Source: Rhodoferax sp.
GTDB lineage: Bacteria > Pseudomonadota > Gammaproteobacteria > Burkholderiales > Burkholderiaceae_C
Length of the DNA: 64,000 nt
Reading direction: 5' to 3'
NCBI GenBank assembly: GCA_031291305.1
Contig: JARLJH010000034.1
Span: forward strand, 1 to 64,000
Positions 1 through 8,713 of this stretch are shown here, in pieces. How positions within the stretch are numbered: position 1 is the first letter of the stretch; each line of letters begins with the position of its first letter. A program made the translations under genes and the position numbers. Under the pieces are notes generated by a model. That model did no database searches. It was not told the origin of the DNA and was given only the letters and a program-made list of their open reading frames with translations.

Positions 1-457
1 GCCTGATAGAAAAAGAAGCCAAGAGAAACCAAGCCCAAAAACCGGGCACCGTAAACTTCCAGCTTTAACCCGGTCAAGCCACCAGTCAGAAGTTCTCAAC
101 TTCCTCCGCCTTCAGGCTCATACCTGGATTGGAAAATACTTGTTTATGGCACCCTAAAGTCTAGAAAAGTCTTGAACCCGTACTGCTGACCATCTTCGCT
201 TGGCTGGCATCATCCACCAACTAGCGAGTGGTTGTCTTTACCCCATGGCGTTGGTTGCACTTCTGGGCGATGTCTTGCTGGAAGTTGATGCCGGAAGAAT
301 GAAGCACGGGCTGAAAGCATTGCCAAAAATGGCTAAATTTGCATCAAAACCGAATTTTTGGGGTCTACCGGCACAAAACGGGCACACTCACGGCACAAGT
401 TTAATAAATGCTGGTGAATTTATTCACTGAGCGACATCTCGCCGCAAAACAGATGGA
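1..457. other. left edge without a recognisable gene
   Basis: I see no convincing gene here. A 76-codon open frame on the plus strand (200-430) has no ribosome binding site and no family resemblance, and its composition does not look coding. The stretch lies downstream of the minus-strand tRNA-Ser. Confidence 0.4.
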
Positions 458-500
458 CAAAAAAAATCCTTTGTAAATCTTTGATCTACAAAGGATTTTT
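458..500 (-). terminator. rho-independent terminator of tRNA-Ser
   Basis: Two perfectly complementary 14-base arms (462-475 and 487-500, containing CCTTTGTA/TACAAAGG) enclose an 11-base loop. Read on the minus strand, the stem ends in a run of eight T. It begins ten bases beyond the CCA end of tRNA-Ser, where a tRNA terminator is expected. Confidence 0.85.
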
Positions 501-509
501 CAAACCATC

Positions 510-599
510 TGGCGGAGCAGGGGGGATTCGAACCCCCGGAGGGTTTTACCCCTCGCACGCTTTCCAGGCGTGTGACTTAAACCACTCATCCACCGCTCC
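510..599 (-). tRNA. tRNA-Ser (anticodon GGA)
   Basis: On the minus strand the sequence folds as a class II tRNA of 90 nt. Acceptor GGAGCGG pairs with CTGCTCC, the anticodon loop contains GGA between pairing CACGC/GCGTG arms, the long variable arm is present, the T loop is GTTCGAATC, the discriminator is G, and CCA is encoded at 510-512. It reads UCC/UCU serine codons. A strong terminator follows directly. Confidence 0.96.
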
Positions 600-660
600 G
601 AAGCCCATTAGTTTAACCGAGCCAAGCCAAGGTTTTTGCCCAAGCGTTTATGCGCCCAAC

Positions 661-687
661 AAAAAGCCACCCGAAGGTGGCTTTTTT
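661..687 (-). terminator. terminator downstream of the livK-like gene
   Basis: The hairpin AAGCCACC-CGAA-GGTGGCTT is flanked by A-runs on the left and T-runs on the right, so it can work in both directions. It lies 17 bases past the stop of the minus-strand substrate-binding protein gene and also separates that gene from tRNA-Ser. Confidence 0.85.
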
Positions 688-703
688 GCAAGCACAGAAC
701 AGG

Positions 704-1834
704 TTAATTCAGTGGGATTTTCTTGCCATCCTTATAAGTGGACAAGGTCATGGACGGATTCTTCATTTCGCCATTGGGCTCGAACGCGATATTGGCGGTC
801 ACACCCTTGTAGTTGGTTGAAGAAATAAAAGGGGTGTAAACCTTAGGATCCACCGAGTTAGCACGCTTCATGGCGTCTACCAAAACAAAAGTAGCGTCAT
901 AGGTGTAAGGGCTGTAAATCTGGAACTGACCAGGGTACTTCTTGTCGTAGCGCGCTTTCCATGCCGTGCCACCTGGCATCTTGGCGATGGAAGAACCGCC
1001 TTCTGCGCAAATCACACCGTCAAGGCTCTTAGCACCGGAAGCAATTTTGATGATTTCATTGGTACAAATGCCATCACCACCAAAGTATTTCACGTTGGAG
1101 AGTCCCAATTGATCCATCTGACGCAACATTGCACCAGCTTGTGCATCCATACCACCGTAGAAAATACCGTCAGGGTGCTTAGACTTGATGGCAGTCAAGA
1201 TGGCCATGAAATCGGTTGCTTTGTCGGTCGTGTACTCCTGATCAACAATTTCAGCGCCTTTGGCTTTTGCGTCTTTGGCAAAAACCTCGGCGACACCTTG
1301 ACCGTAAGCGGTACGGTCATCAATCACCGCAATCTTCTTAAGCTTCAAAGTGTCAGTGGCATAGGTAGCCAAACCAGCACCCAAAGCGTTGTCATTGGCA
1401 ATGATACGGAAAGTTGTCTTATAACCAGGCTTGGTCAGGTTGGGGTTGGTCGCCGCACCGGTGATGTGGGGAATACCGCACTCGTTGTAAATTTTGGAAG
1501 CAGGAATGGTCGTTCCCGAATTCAGGTGACCCACGACGCCAGCCACTTTGGCATCGCACAATTTCTGTGCAACTGCTGTGCCCTGTTTTGGGTCAGCTGC
1601 ATCGTCTTCTGCTTCAATCTCAAACTTGATTTGTTTGCCGCCAATGACAACCTTTTGAGCATTCAGGTCGTCAATGGCCATACGCACGCCGTTTTCGTTA
1701 TCTTTGCCATAGTGGGCCTGGCTACCTGACATGGGGGCAACGTGGCCAATCTTGACAACCATCTCATCAGCAAGAGCGATACCGGCAACAGCTGCAATGG
1801 CAGCGGCCACAGTCAATTTCAATTTCATTTGCAT
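704..1834 (-). CDS. livK: branched-chain amino acid ABC transporter substrate-binding protein
   Basis: Periplasmic binding protein of the Leu/Ile/Val (HAAT) type, 376 aa, which captures amino acids or related amides for an ABC importer. Residues 1 to about 22 form a signal peptide (MKLKL then an Ala-rich core ending ALA). The mature N-terminus, with VKIGHVAPMSGSQAHYGKDN, is the typical start of type I periplasmic folds, and two alpha/beta lobes follow. I chose ATG 1834 because GGAG lies 6-7 bases upstream; an in-frame TTG at 1840 lacks that spacing. No permease or ATPase genes lie beside it, so it is an orphan binding protein here, and the symbol is by family only. A hairpin terminator (661-687) ends the transcript. 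Confidence 0.9.
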   Translation of the reverse strand: MQMKLKLTVAAAIAAVAGIALADEMVVKIGHVAPMSGSQAHYGKDNENGVRMAIDDLNAQKVVIGGKQIKFEIEAEDDAADPKQGTAVAQKLCDAKVAGVVGHLNSGTTIPASKIYNECGIPHITGAATNPNLTKPGYKTTFRIIANDNALGAGLATYATDTLKLKKIAVIDDRTAYGQGVAEVFAKDAKAKGAEIVDQEYTTDKATDFMAILTAIKSKHPDGIFYGGMDAQAGAMLRQMDQLGLSNVKYFGGDGICTNEIIKIASGAKSLDGVICAEGGSSIAKMPGGTAWKARYDKKYPGQFQIYSPYTYDATFVLVDAMKRANSVDPKVYTPFISSTNYKGVTANIAFEPNGEMKNPSMTLSTYKDGKKIPLN

Positions 1835-1969
1835 AGACAACTCCAGGTTAAAAAAAATTGTGAATTAAATAATTCAGCAACGTCAACGATACAGCAATTT
1901 TTACGCCAATCCCATAGGGTAGTCACCAAGGCCTCCGGTTTATGCAGTAAAAAAACTTGAATGGCAGTA

Positions 1970-2269
1970 CTACGGTGCGTTCTGGTCGTCAAGGGAGTCA
2001 ATTACCGCCTGTCGGACAAACATATCCATTTCTGCCTGCATTTTTGTGCTGATGTCGTTCCAATGTTTAGCAACCTGCATGCGGATTACGCGCTCAAACT
2101 CTTCCTGAAGCCGACGCTCAAAAATGGGTTGTATTTGCTGTCGTACGCGCTCAATGAGTGCTTCCACATCGGGCTTAGTCTGTCTGGCGGTACTGTTCAG
2201 GCTACTCGGATCGACCACTTCGGTCAGCGTCGGAATAAAACGAGGCAGTTGACGTGTGGGGGTATTCAT
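1970..2269 (-). CDS. conserved hypothetical protein, 99 aa, helical
   Basis: Small, mostly helical, charged protein with no motif I recognise. The central part (ALIERVRQQIQPIFERRL) reads like an amphipathic or coiled-coil helix, followed by RMQVAKHWNDIS. Its start overlaps the holC stop by four bases (ATGA type) and it is the last gene of the pepA-holC operon, so it is probably translationally coupled to holC. Similar small proteins follow holC in related Burkholderiales, as far as I recall. A function linked to DNA polymerase III cannot be claimed from the sequence. Confidence 0.65.
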   Translation of the reverse strand: MNTPTRQLPRFIPTLTEVVDPSSLNSTARQTKPDVEALIERVRQQIQPIFERRLQEEFERVIRMQVAKHWNDISTKMQAEMDMFVRQAVIDSLDDQNAP

Positions 2270-2700
2270 GAAGGTGTCCTTGGACTGAGATCATGATGAA
2301 TCAGCTCCGAACCCGCTTTTGAGTAATGTTTCCATCGCAGTCGGGCGTGGCCGCGCTCTACAGGATCCTCTGACACAACCTCAATCACGCGATCAAATGC
2401 CTCAAAGCCTGTCGGCACGTTTTCTGACAGATTGATCAGCACATCACGCACTGGCGCATCATCCAACGATTCACATAGCAGAACGGGGGATCTGTGTGCG
2501 AGAGATGTGGCGTCACCGACATGACCATGGGGCACGAACTCGGTGGCAGAAAACGTCCAGAGTTCGCGGTCAAACCGTTCCAGGATGGCACCCGGTCCAT
2601 TGACAACCAACGACGTACCAGCAGCAACCGCTTTACGCACCAGTCGGCAGGTGTAGTGCAGGCGGTCGTTCACATTGAAATGAAACGCAACGCTGGTCAC
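2266..2700 (-). CDS. holC: DNA polymerase III subunit chi
   Basis: HolC links the clamp loader, through psi, to SSB on the lagging strand. The 144-aa product matches the family length. The start (TSVAFHFNVNDRLHYTCRLVRKA) and the pattern ILERFDRELWTFSATEFVPH, then PVLL and later FDRVIEVVSED, are diagnostic of chi: a Rossmann-like fold with the conserved LWTF region in the middle. It overlaps the pepA stop by four bases (ATGA) and the following small gene by four bases, so the three minus-strand genes form a tight operon. The pepA-holC pairing is common in proteobacteria, which supports the call. Confidence 0.92.
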   Translation of the reverse strand: MTSVAFHFNVNDRLHYTCRLVRKAVAAGTSLVVNGPGAILERFDRELWTFSATEFVPHGHVGDATSLAHRSPVLLCESLDDAPVRDVLINLSENVPTGFEAFDRVIEVVSEDPVERGHARLRWKHYSKAGSELIHHDLSPRTPS

Positions 2701-4157
2701 GTCTTGTTGCCCGGTGCTTCGAGGTCCATCAGATAGTCCACCAGCAATCCGACAGGCCTCCCGGTTGCACCCTTGGCAGCGCCACCTTTCCAGGCTGTAC
2801 CGGCAATATCGAGGTGTGCCCAGGGAAATTTGTCAGTGAACCGCTGCAAAAACTTCGCCGCCGTGATGGCACCACCCGGACGCCCGGCGACATTGGCCAC
2901 ATCGGCAAATTGGGTCTTGAGACCTTCGGCGTAGTCATCGTCCAGTGGCATGCGCCAGCACAAATCCTGGGAGGATTCCCCCGCTTTCAACAGAGCTGCC
3001 GAGATAGTCTCGTCGGACGTGAAGAAAGCACTGCGCACGGCGCCAAGGGCAATCACACAAGCACCCGTCAGGGTAGCAATATCCAGCACCGCCTGCGGCT
3101 TGAAACGCTCAGAATAGGTGAGCGCATCGCACAATACCAAACGGCCTTCGGCGTCTGTATTGAGGACTTCAATGGTTTGTCCATTCATGCTGGTGATCAC
3201 ATCGCCAGGCTTGACGGAACGGCCACTGGGCAAGTTTTCGCAGGCCGGAATCAGGCCTACCACGTTGATACCTGGCTGCAAATCGGCCAGCGCCCTGAAC
3301 ACGCCCAGTACGCTGGCAGCACCGCACATGTCATATTTCATTTCGTCCATCTCAGCCGCAGGTTTGATGGAAATCCCCCCGCTGTCAAAAGTGATGCCCT
3401 TACCCACCAAAACCACAGGTGCCTTTGACTTGGGTGCACCGCTGTACTGCAAGACGATGAACCGCAGAGGTTCATCAGAACCTTGGGCGACTGCCTGAAA
3501 AGCACCCATACCCAGTTTGGCCACCTCTTTGGGGCCGAGTACTTCACATTTGATTTTTGGAAGTTCTGCCAGATCTTGCGCTGCCTGGGCAAGATGCTTA
3601 GGCGTGGCATGGTTGGCAGGCCGGTTACCCCATTCCTTGGCCAGTTCAATACCCGCCACCGCTGCGACGGCGCGATTGAAATCCACGCGACGGGCCTGAT
3701 CATCAGGCAGCACACAAGTTACTTTATGAATGGAGCGGCCTTCAGGTTTCGATTTCGTCAGGGTATAAGCATAGCTGACATCGGCCAATGTAGTCACTGC
3801 CGCACGCAGCGCTGGTGCCGCTGGTTGCCGCAAAAAACAGAGTATTAAAGCCTTTGGTTTCAGGGGCTTGAGCACGCCATAAGCCGCAGAAACTGCCTTG
3901 CGCACCTCGACGCCACCACCCTCACCCACGTGCAGCAGCAGCAGGCGTGTGCAAGCCATTCCCTGGGGGCGATAAATATCCAGCATTTGCCCGGTTTTGG
4001 GCGTCAGGTCGCCAGATTTGATGACCTTCGCGATCAACGTGGACAGAGCGTCTTTCTGCGGCGTGAACGCCGATGTCAAAAGCACCAATAATGCATCTGT
4101 TTTTTCGCTGATGAGGCTGCGCAGGTCGAGAGGTGTCAGAGCAAAGTTCATAATCAC
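2697..4157 (-). CDS. pepA: leucyl aminopeptidase (M17)
   Basis: Cytosolic hexameric di-metal aminopeptidase that removes N-terminal residues; PepA of the family can also bind DNA. The 486-aa protein has the M17 metal ligands and catalytic residues: K253 and D258 (GKGITFDSGG), K265, D276 (KYDMCG) and the signature NTDAEGRL at 333-340 with D335, E337 and R339. The N-terminal domain (1 to about 160) is the usual variable regulatory part. The start is either GTG at 4157 (AAGGA five bases upstream) or ATG at 4151; I kept GTG because of the spacing. It is divergent from lptF with only 17 bp between the starts, and heads the pepA-holC operon. Confidence 0.96.
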   Translation of the reverse strand: MIMNFALTPLDLRSLISEKTDALLVLLTSAFTPQKDALSTLIAKVIKSGDLTPKTGQMLDIYRPQGMACTRLLLLHVGEGGGVEVRKAVSAAYGVLKPLKPKALILCFLRQPAAPALRAAVTTLADVSYAYTLTKSKPEGRSIHKVTCVLPDDQARRVDFNRAVAAVAGIELAKEWGNRPANHATPKHLAQAAQDLAELPKIKCEVLGPKEVAKLGMGAFQAVAQGSDEPLRFIVLQYSGAPKSKAPVVLVGKGITFDSGGISIKPAAEMDEMKYDMCGAASVLGVFRALADLQPGINVVGLIPACENLPSGRSVKPGDVITSMNGQTIEVLNTDAEGRLVLCDALTYSERFKPQAVLDIATLTGACVIALGAVRSAFFTSDETISAALLKAGESSQDLCWRMPLDDDYAEGLKTQFADVANVAGRPGGAITAAKFLQRFTDKFPWAHLDIAGTAWKGGAAKGATGRPVGLLVDYLMDLEAPGNKT

Positions 4158-4174
4158 GGGTTTCCTTTAGCGCC

Positions 4175-5284
4175 ATGTTATTCCATTCTTCTTTACGCAA
4201 GGAGTTGTCCCGCAGTTTTGGCGCAACGCTGGTGGTGCTCGTCACTGTGGTGATGACCATGACGCTGATTCGCACGCTCGGTCAAGCCTCTCGCGGCAGT
4301 TTTAACCCGTCTGACGTGACCATGGTCATGGGTTACACCGTGCTGGCTTATATGCCTACGTTGCTGACTATGAGCCTCTTCATTGCGATTATTTCCACGT
4401 TGTCACGCATGTACCGGGAAAGCGAAATGGTGATCTGGTTTTGCAGCGGTAAGGGATTGAGCGCCTTGTTAGCGCCTCTGATGCAGTTTGCTTGGCCCAT
4501 TTTTGCTGTGGTTGCGGCCCTAGCGCTGTTGGTGTTGCCATGGTCGAATCAGCGCATTGAAGACCTGAAGACGCAATACGAACAACGCGGTGATCTGGAT
4601 CGCGTGGAGCCTGGCCAATTTCAGGAGTCTGGCAACGGGTCGCGCGTGTTCTTTGTCGAAAAAGCCACTGAAGGTCAGGTTTCCGGTTCCAACGTGTTCA
4701 TTGCCTCGACCGAGCGTGGCAAAGAGACGGTGACATCAGCACGTAGCGGTCGCATCGAATCGTTGCCACAAGGGCAGTTCTTGATGTTGAGCAACGGCCA
4801 GCGTCTGGAAAGCGTGGCGGGAACGACCGATTTAAAAATCAGTGATTTTGAAGTCTATGGCGCTCAGATCAGCGCCGATGTGTCGGCCAACGGAATCAAT
4901 ACCCAGGTCAACACAGCAACGACCCTGGCACTTTTGCAGGACCTGACTCCAGCACATTTGGGAGAACTTTCCTGGCGCCTGGGACTGTTGTTGGCAGCAG
5001 TCAATTTTGTTGTCATCGGTGTGGCCATCTCCAGCGTTAATCCCCGGGCCAACAAGAGCCTCAATCTTGTGTTTGCACTGTTTACCTTTGTTGTCTACGA
5101 CAACTTGTTGAACCTTGGACAAAGCTGGATTTCATCTGGTCAGCTTTCTTTTGGAGTCTACATATTTCTGTTGCATGGCAGCGTGTTTCTTCTGGCAGTG
5201 TTTTGGTTGGCAAAGGGGCATAACAACTGGCACTGGAAAAATCTGCTTCCAAAGAGATCATCCGGCCAGGAGACGGTTCAGTGA
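4175..5284 (+). CDS. lptF: LPS export ABC transporter permease LptF
   Basis: Inner-membrane subunit of the LptB2FG complex that extracts lipopolysaccharide and passes it to the LptC/A/D bridge. The protein has 369 aa. It has N-terminal transmembrane helices (about residues 15-115), a periplasmic beta-jellyroll domain (about 125-255, with ERGKETVTSARSGRIESLP) and C-terminal helices (about 265-350), which is the family layout. It starts 17 bp from divergent pepA. Its stop overlaps the GTG start of lptG (GTGA), so the pair is translationally coupled, as is usual for this heterodimer. Confidence 0.95.
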   Translation: MLFHSSLRKELSRSFGATLVVLVTVVMTMTLIRTLGQASRGSFNPSDVTMVMGYTVLAYMPTLLTMSLFIAIISTLSRMYRESEMVIWFCSGKGLSALLAPLMQFAWPIFAVVAALALLVLPWSNQRIEDLKTQYEQRGDLDRVEPGQFQESGNGSRVFFVEKATEGQVSGSNVFIASTERGKETVTSARSGRIESLPQGQFLMLSNGQRLESVAGTTDLKISDFEVYGAQISADVSANGINTQVNTATTLALLQDLTPAHLGELSWRLGLLLAAVNFVVIGVAISSVNPRANKSLNLVFALFTFVVYDNLLNLGQSWISSGQLSFGVYIFLLHGSVFLLAVFWLAKGHNNWHWKNLLPKRSSGQETVQ

Positions 5285-6387
5285 AGACATTACGGCGACT
5301 TCTTTATGGCGAGGTGATTCGCGCTGTGGCCTTTGTGGTGCTGGGCTTCATGTCGCTGTTCTTCTTCTTTGATTTCGTTGAAGAAGTCCAGTCGGTTGGG
5401 CGGCACGCCGCCACAGGCTACACGCTGCTGCATGCGCTGACGTACGTGGTGTTGATGATTCCTAATCACCTGTATGAGTTGATGCCGATTGCTGTGCTGA
5501 TCGGTACCATTTTTGTGATGGCCAGACTAGCACAGAGTTCGGAGTACACCATTTTGCGCACCAGTGGGCTTGATCCGTGGCGAGCGTTAAAAGCGTTGCT
5601 GGCACTGGGGATGGCGTTTGTCGTGCTCACTTTTGCCATTGGCGACTACGCGTCTCCGATCGCTGATCGCGAGGCTCAGTTGCTCAAGGCTCGTTATACA
5701 GGGCGCATCACCATTGGTCAGACCGGTGCATGGCTGAAAGAAAAGCAACCCTATGGCACCTTTGCTGTCAATGTGGGAGAACTCGCCGGGGACGGCAGCC
5801 TGCGATCAGTGCGTATCTTTGAATTTGACAACCATGGGCTACTGGCCTCCGTGACACAGTGCAAGTCGGCCAGCATCCAGGATGACAATGCTTGGTTGCT
5901 CAATGGCGTGAGCCGCACCGAGTTCTTCATCCGTGATGGCACCAATGCACAGATCGAACGCTTGGCTCTGCCTTCATTGCGATGGCCCAACAGCATCAGT
6001 ACTGAAATGGTCTCGGCTGCCTTGCTCAAGCCCGAACGCATGAATACCGTGGACCTTTTCCAGTACATCCAGCATCTGCATACCAACCAGCAAACGGCCC
6101 AACGCTATGAAATCGAGTTCTGGAAGAAGGTGTTTTATCCCTTGAGCTGCTTGGTGATGGTGGTTCTGGCGTTACCGTTTGCCTACCTGCATTTCCGATC
6201 GGGAGGGATTGCCACCTACGTCTTTGGCGGTGTCATGGCCGGTATCAGTTTCTTTTTGTTGAACAACGTATTTGGCTATATCGGAGACCTGCAAAACTGG
6301 CAACCCTGGCTGGCGGCTGCCATACCGGGGATCATCTATTCAGTTCTGTCACTCACGGCATTTGCCTGGCTGGTTTTGCGACGGTAA
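5281..6387 (+). CDS. lptG: LPS export ABC transporter permease LptG
   Basis: Partner permease of LptF in LPS transport, 368 aa, with the same layout: N-terminal helices (about 12-120), a periplasmic jellyroll (about 130-260) and C-terminal helices (about 275-365). The N-terminal FFFFDFVEEVQSVG and NHLYELMPIAVLIGT stretches are characteristic of LptG. The start is GTG at 5281, overlapping the lptF stop. A CysB-like regulator gene follows after 12 bp; whether it is co-transcribed cannot be told from sequence. Confidence 0.95.
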   Translation: MKTLRRLLYGEVIRAVAFVVLGFMSLFFFFDFVEEVQSVGRHAATGYTLLHALTYVVLMIPNHLYELMPIAVLIGTIFVMARLAQSSEYTILRTSGLDPWRALKALLALGMAFVVLTFAIGDYASPIADREAQLLKARYTGRITIGQTGAWLKEKQPYGTFAVNVGELAGDGSLRSVRIFEFDNHGLLASVTQCKSASIQDDNAWLLNGVSRTEFFIRDGTNAQIERLALPSLRWPNSISTEMVSAALLKPERMNTVDLFQYIQHLHTNQQTAQRYEIEFWKKVFYPLSCLVMVVLALPFAYLHFRSGGIATYVFGGVMAGISFFLLNNVFGYIGDLQNWQPWLAAAIPGIIYSVLSLTAFAWLVLRR

Positions 6388-6399
6388 GGGCGTAGCTCC

Positions 6400-7353
6400 A
6401 TGAATCTGCATCAATTTCGGTTTGTCCAAGAGGCAGTGCGGCGTGACCTGAACCTCACCGAGGCCGCCAAAGCCCTGCACACGTCACAGCCAGGTGTGTC
6501 CAAAGCCATCATTGAACTTGAAGACGAACTCGGCATCGAGATTTTTGCCCGCCATGGCAAACGGCTCAAACGCATCACGGAACCCGGCCAGCAGGTCTTG
6601 AAAAGCATCAACCTGATCTTGCGTGAGGTAGGCAACCTCAAACGCATCGGCGAGCAGCATTGCCTGGGTGACAGCGGCACCTTGTCGATTGCCACGACAC
6701 ACACCCAGGCGCGGTACTTTTTGCCAGAACCCGTGGCCAAGCTGCGCCAGAACTTTCCCAAGGTCAACATCAGTCTGCATCAGGGTTCACCGGACGAAGT
6801 CGCGCGCATGGTGCAGGACGAGGTGGCTGAAATCGGCATTGCCACCGAATCGCTGGCCAGCTATGACGATCTGGTCACCCTGCCCTGCTATGAATGGCAG
6901 CATGTGCTGGTGTTGCCCGCAGGCCACACCCTGGTTGGCAAGGAGCACATCACGCTGGAAGACATCGCCAAGGAACCCTTGGTGACTTACCACCCCTCCT
7001 ACAGCGGGCGCACCAAAATCGACCGTGCGTTTGCCACCCGTAAACTTGAACCCCGAATTGCGATGGAAGCGATTGACTCGGACGTCATCAAAACCTATGT
7101 GCGCCTCGGTTTGGGCATCGGCATCGCCGCAGAAATGTCAGTGCGCGATGTGCTCGAAGAAGGTGGCAAAAGCGCTCTCGTGATCAGGCCTGTAGGGCAT
7201 CTGTTTGGCCAGAACGTGGCGCGGGTGGCTTTCAAGCGCGGCGCGTACCTGCGCCTGTTCGTCTATCAATTTGCTGAATTGCTTAGCAGCAGGCTCGATC
7301 GCAACCTAGTGGCCCGCGCTATGACAGGCCACATCAACGACTACGAACTCTAA
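6400..7353 (+). CDS. CysB-type LysR family transcriptional regulator
   Basis: LysR regulator of the CysB/Cbl branch, 317 aa. The winged helix-turn-helix at residues 1-60 (NLHQFRFVQEAVRRDLNLTE, then LHTSQPGVSKAI) carries the EAVRR-NLTEAAK signature of CysB proteins. The rest is a type 2 periplasmic-like effector domain, with HTQARYFLPEPVAKLRQNFP at about 104-123. CysB responds to O-acetylserine/thiosulfate and controls sulfur assimilation. It lies 12 bp after lptG and 2 bp before a methionine-type aminotransferase, so a sulfur-amino-acid role for the pair is plausible but inferred. No sulfate genes are in the window. Confidence 0.9.
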   Translation: MNLHQFRFVQEAVRRDLNLTEAAKALHTSQPGVSKAIIELEDELGIEIFARHGKRLKRITEPGQQVLKSINLILREVGNLKRIGEQHCLGDSGTLSIATTHTQARYFLPEPVAKLRQNFPKVNISLHQGSPDEVARMVQDEVAEIGIATESLASYDDLVTLPCYEWQHVLVLPAGHTLVGKEHITLEDIAKEPLVTYHPSYSGRTKIDRAFATRKLEPRIAMEAIDSDVIKTYVRLGLGIGIAAEMSVRDVLEEGGKSALVIRPVGHLFGQNVARVAFKRGAYLRLFVYQFAELLSSRLDRNLVARAMTGHINDYEL

Positions 7354-7355
7354 CC

Positions 7356-8507
7356 ATGCCCTGCCCTGCCCTGCCCTCCCGCTTGCCCCATGTGGGCACC
7401 ACCATTTTTACCGTCATGTCCGCCTTGGCGGCTGAAAAAAAAGCCGTCAATCTGGGTCAGGGTTTTCCTGACTTTGGTTGTGACCCGAAGCTGGTGGATG
7501 CGGTCACCCACGCCATGCAGCAGGGCTTGAATCAGTACCCACCGATGGCCGGTGTGCCTGTGCTACGCGAAGCCATTGCTGCGAAATTGGAAGCAATGTA
7601 TGGCTGCAGTTATTCGGCTACAAGTGAAATCACCGTGACAGCCGGGGCAACACAGGCGATTCTCACGACCATCCTGGCCGTGGTTCACTCTGGCGATGAA
7701 GTCATCGTACTGGAGCCCTGCTACGACAGCTATGTGCCCAATATCGAATTGGCCGGTGGCGTCGCGGTGCGAGTGCCGCTGACACCTGGCACCTTTCGCC
7801 CGGACTTTGACCTGATCGCCGCAGCCCTCACACCGCGTACCCGTGCGATCATTGTCAACACCCCGCACAACCCCAGTGGCACCATCTGGTCGGCTGACGA
7901 GATGCAGCGCCTGGAGGCTTTGCTGGCGCCCACTAACGTACTGCTCATCAGTGATGAGGTCTACGAACACATGGTTTTTGACGGTCAGCAACACCAGAGC
8001 GCTGCCCGCTTTTCTGGCTTGGCCGAGCGGGCGTTTGTGATTTCCAGCTTTGGCAAAACCTACCATGTCACCGGCTGGAAAGTGGGTTATGTGGCCGCAC
8101 CCACCGCGCTGACGCACGAGTTTCGCAAGGTGCATCAGTTCAATGTATTCACCGTGAACACCCCGGTGCAATACGCGCTGGCCGACTACATGGCCGATCC
8201 AACGCCTTACCTCGGCCTGCCCAATTTTTACCAGCAAAAACGCGACCTGTTTCGCACTGGACTTGAAAAAACCCGCTTCAAGCTGCTGCCCTGCGAAGGC
8301 ACCTACTTCCAGTGCGTGGACACCTCGGCCATCAATGACCTGGGCGAAGCGGAGTTTTGCAAGTGGCTGACCTCGGACGTAGGCGTGGCGGCAATTCCGC
8401 TCTCTGCGTTTTACGGCAATGGTTTTGACCAGCAGGTAGTACGGTTTTGTTTTGCGAAGAAATCTGAGACCCTGCTGCTGGCACTGGAAAAGTTGCAGAC
8501 GATTTAG
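7356..8507 (+). CDS. PLP-dependent aminotransferase, methionine aminotransferase (YbdL) type
   Basis: Fold-type I aminotransferase, class I/II, 383 aa. Diagnostic elements are NLGQGFPDF near residue 32, the TAGATQAI nucleotide-anchor helix, NTPHNPSGT, ISDEVYEHMVFDG with the PLP-ring Asp and Tyr, and the Schiff-base lysine in SSFGKTYHVTGWKVGY (about 228-243). GQGFPDF together with KVGY is typical of the YbdL/kynurenine aminotransferase subgroup, which transaminates methionine and aromatic amino acids. The start codon lies 2 bp after the CysB-like gene, so the two are probably co-transcribed. Exact substrate specificity is inferred from the subgroup only. Confidence 0.88.
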   Translation: MPCPALPSRLPHVGTTIFTVMSALAAEKKAVNLGQGFPDFGCDPKLVDAVTHAMQQGLNQYPPMAGVPVLREAIAAKLEAMYGCSYSATSEITVTAGATQAILTTILAVVHSGDEVIVLEPCYDSYVPNIELAGGVAVRVPLTPGTFRPDFDLIAAALTPRTRAIIVNTPHNPSGTIWSADEMQRLEALLAPTNVLLISDEVYEHMVFDGQQHQSAARFSGLAERAFVISSFGKTYHVTGWKVGYVAAPTALTHEFRKVHQFNVFTVNTPVQYALADYMADPTPYLGLPNFYQQKRDLFRTGLEKTRFKLLPCEGTYFQCVDTSAINDLGEAEFCKWLTSDVGVAAIPLSAFYGNGFDQQVVRFCFAKKSETLLLALEKLQTI

Positions 8508-8509
8508 AA

Positions 8510-8566
8510 AAGCTCTTAATATGAGAGCTTAAACCCGTTTAGATATGGGGGCTAAAGGCAAATTTT
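8510..8566 (+). repeat. hairpin and short dispersed repeat, copy 1
   Basis: Directly after the aminotransferase stop lies a perfect 7-bp stem (AAGCTCT/AGAGCTT, 8510-8530), possibly a weak terminator. It is followed by CCC-N10-GGGGGCTAAAGGCAAATTTT, which matches the copies at 24311-24350 and 31301-31347 in pattern. Confidence 0.4.
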
Positions 8567-8713
8567 GTACATAAAGCATTGGAAGCCAAAAACTGGTACG
8601 AAGCAGCGCCCGCTGGCAGGTAGTACTAGGTGATGCGGTGTTGTGATAGAACAGCGAGACGCCCTGATTCCCACCTCGCTGACGCTGACAGAACATCGCC
8701 AAGGAGTTATTTC

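Noticed and set aside
200-430. 76-codon open frame near the left edge
   Set aside because: No ribosome binding site, no motif, and weakly coding composition.
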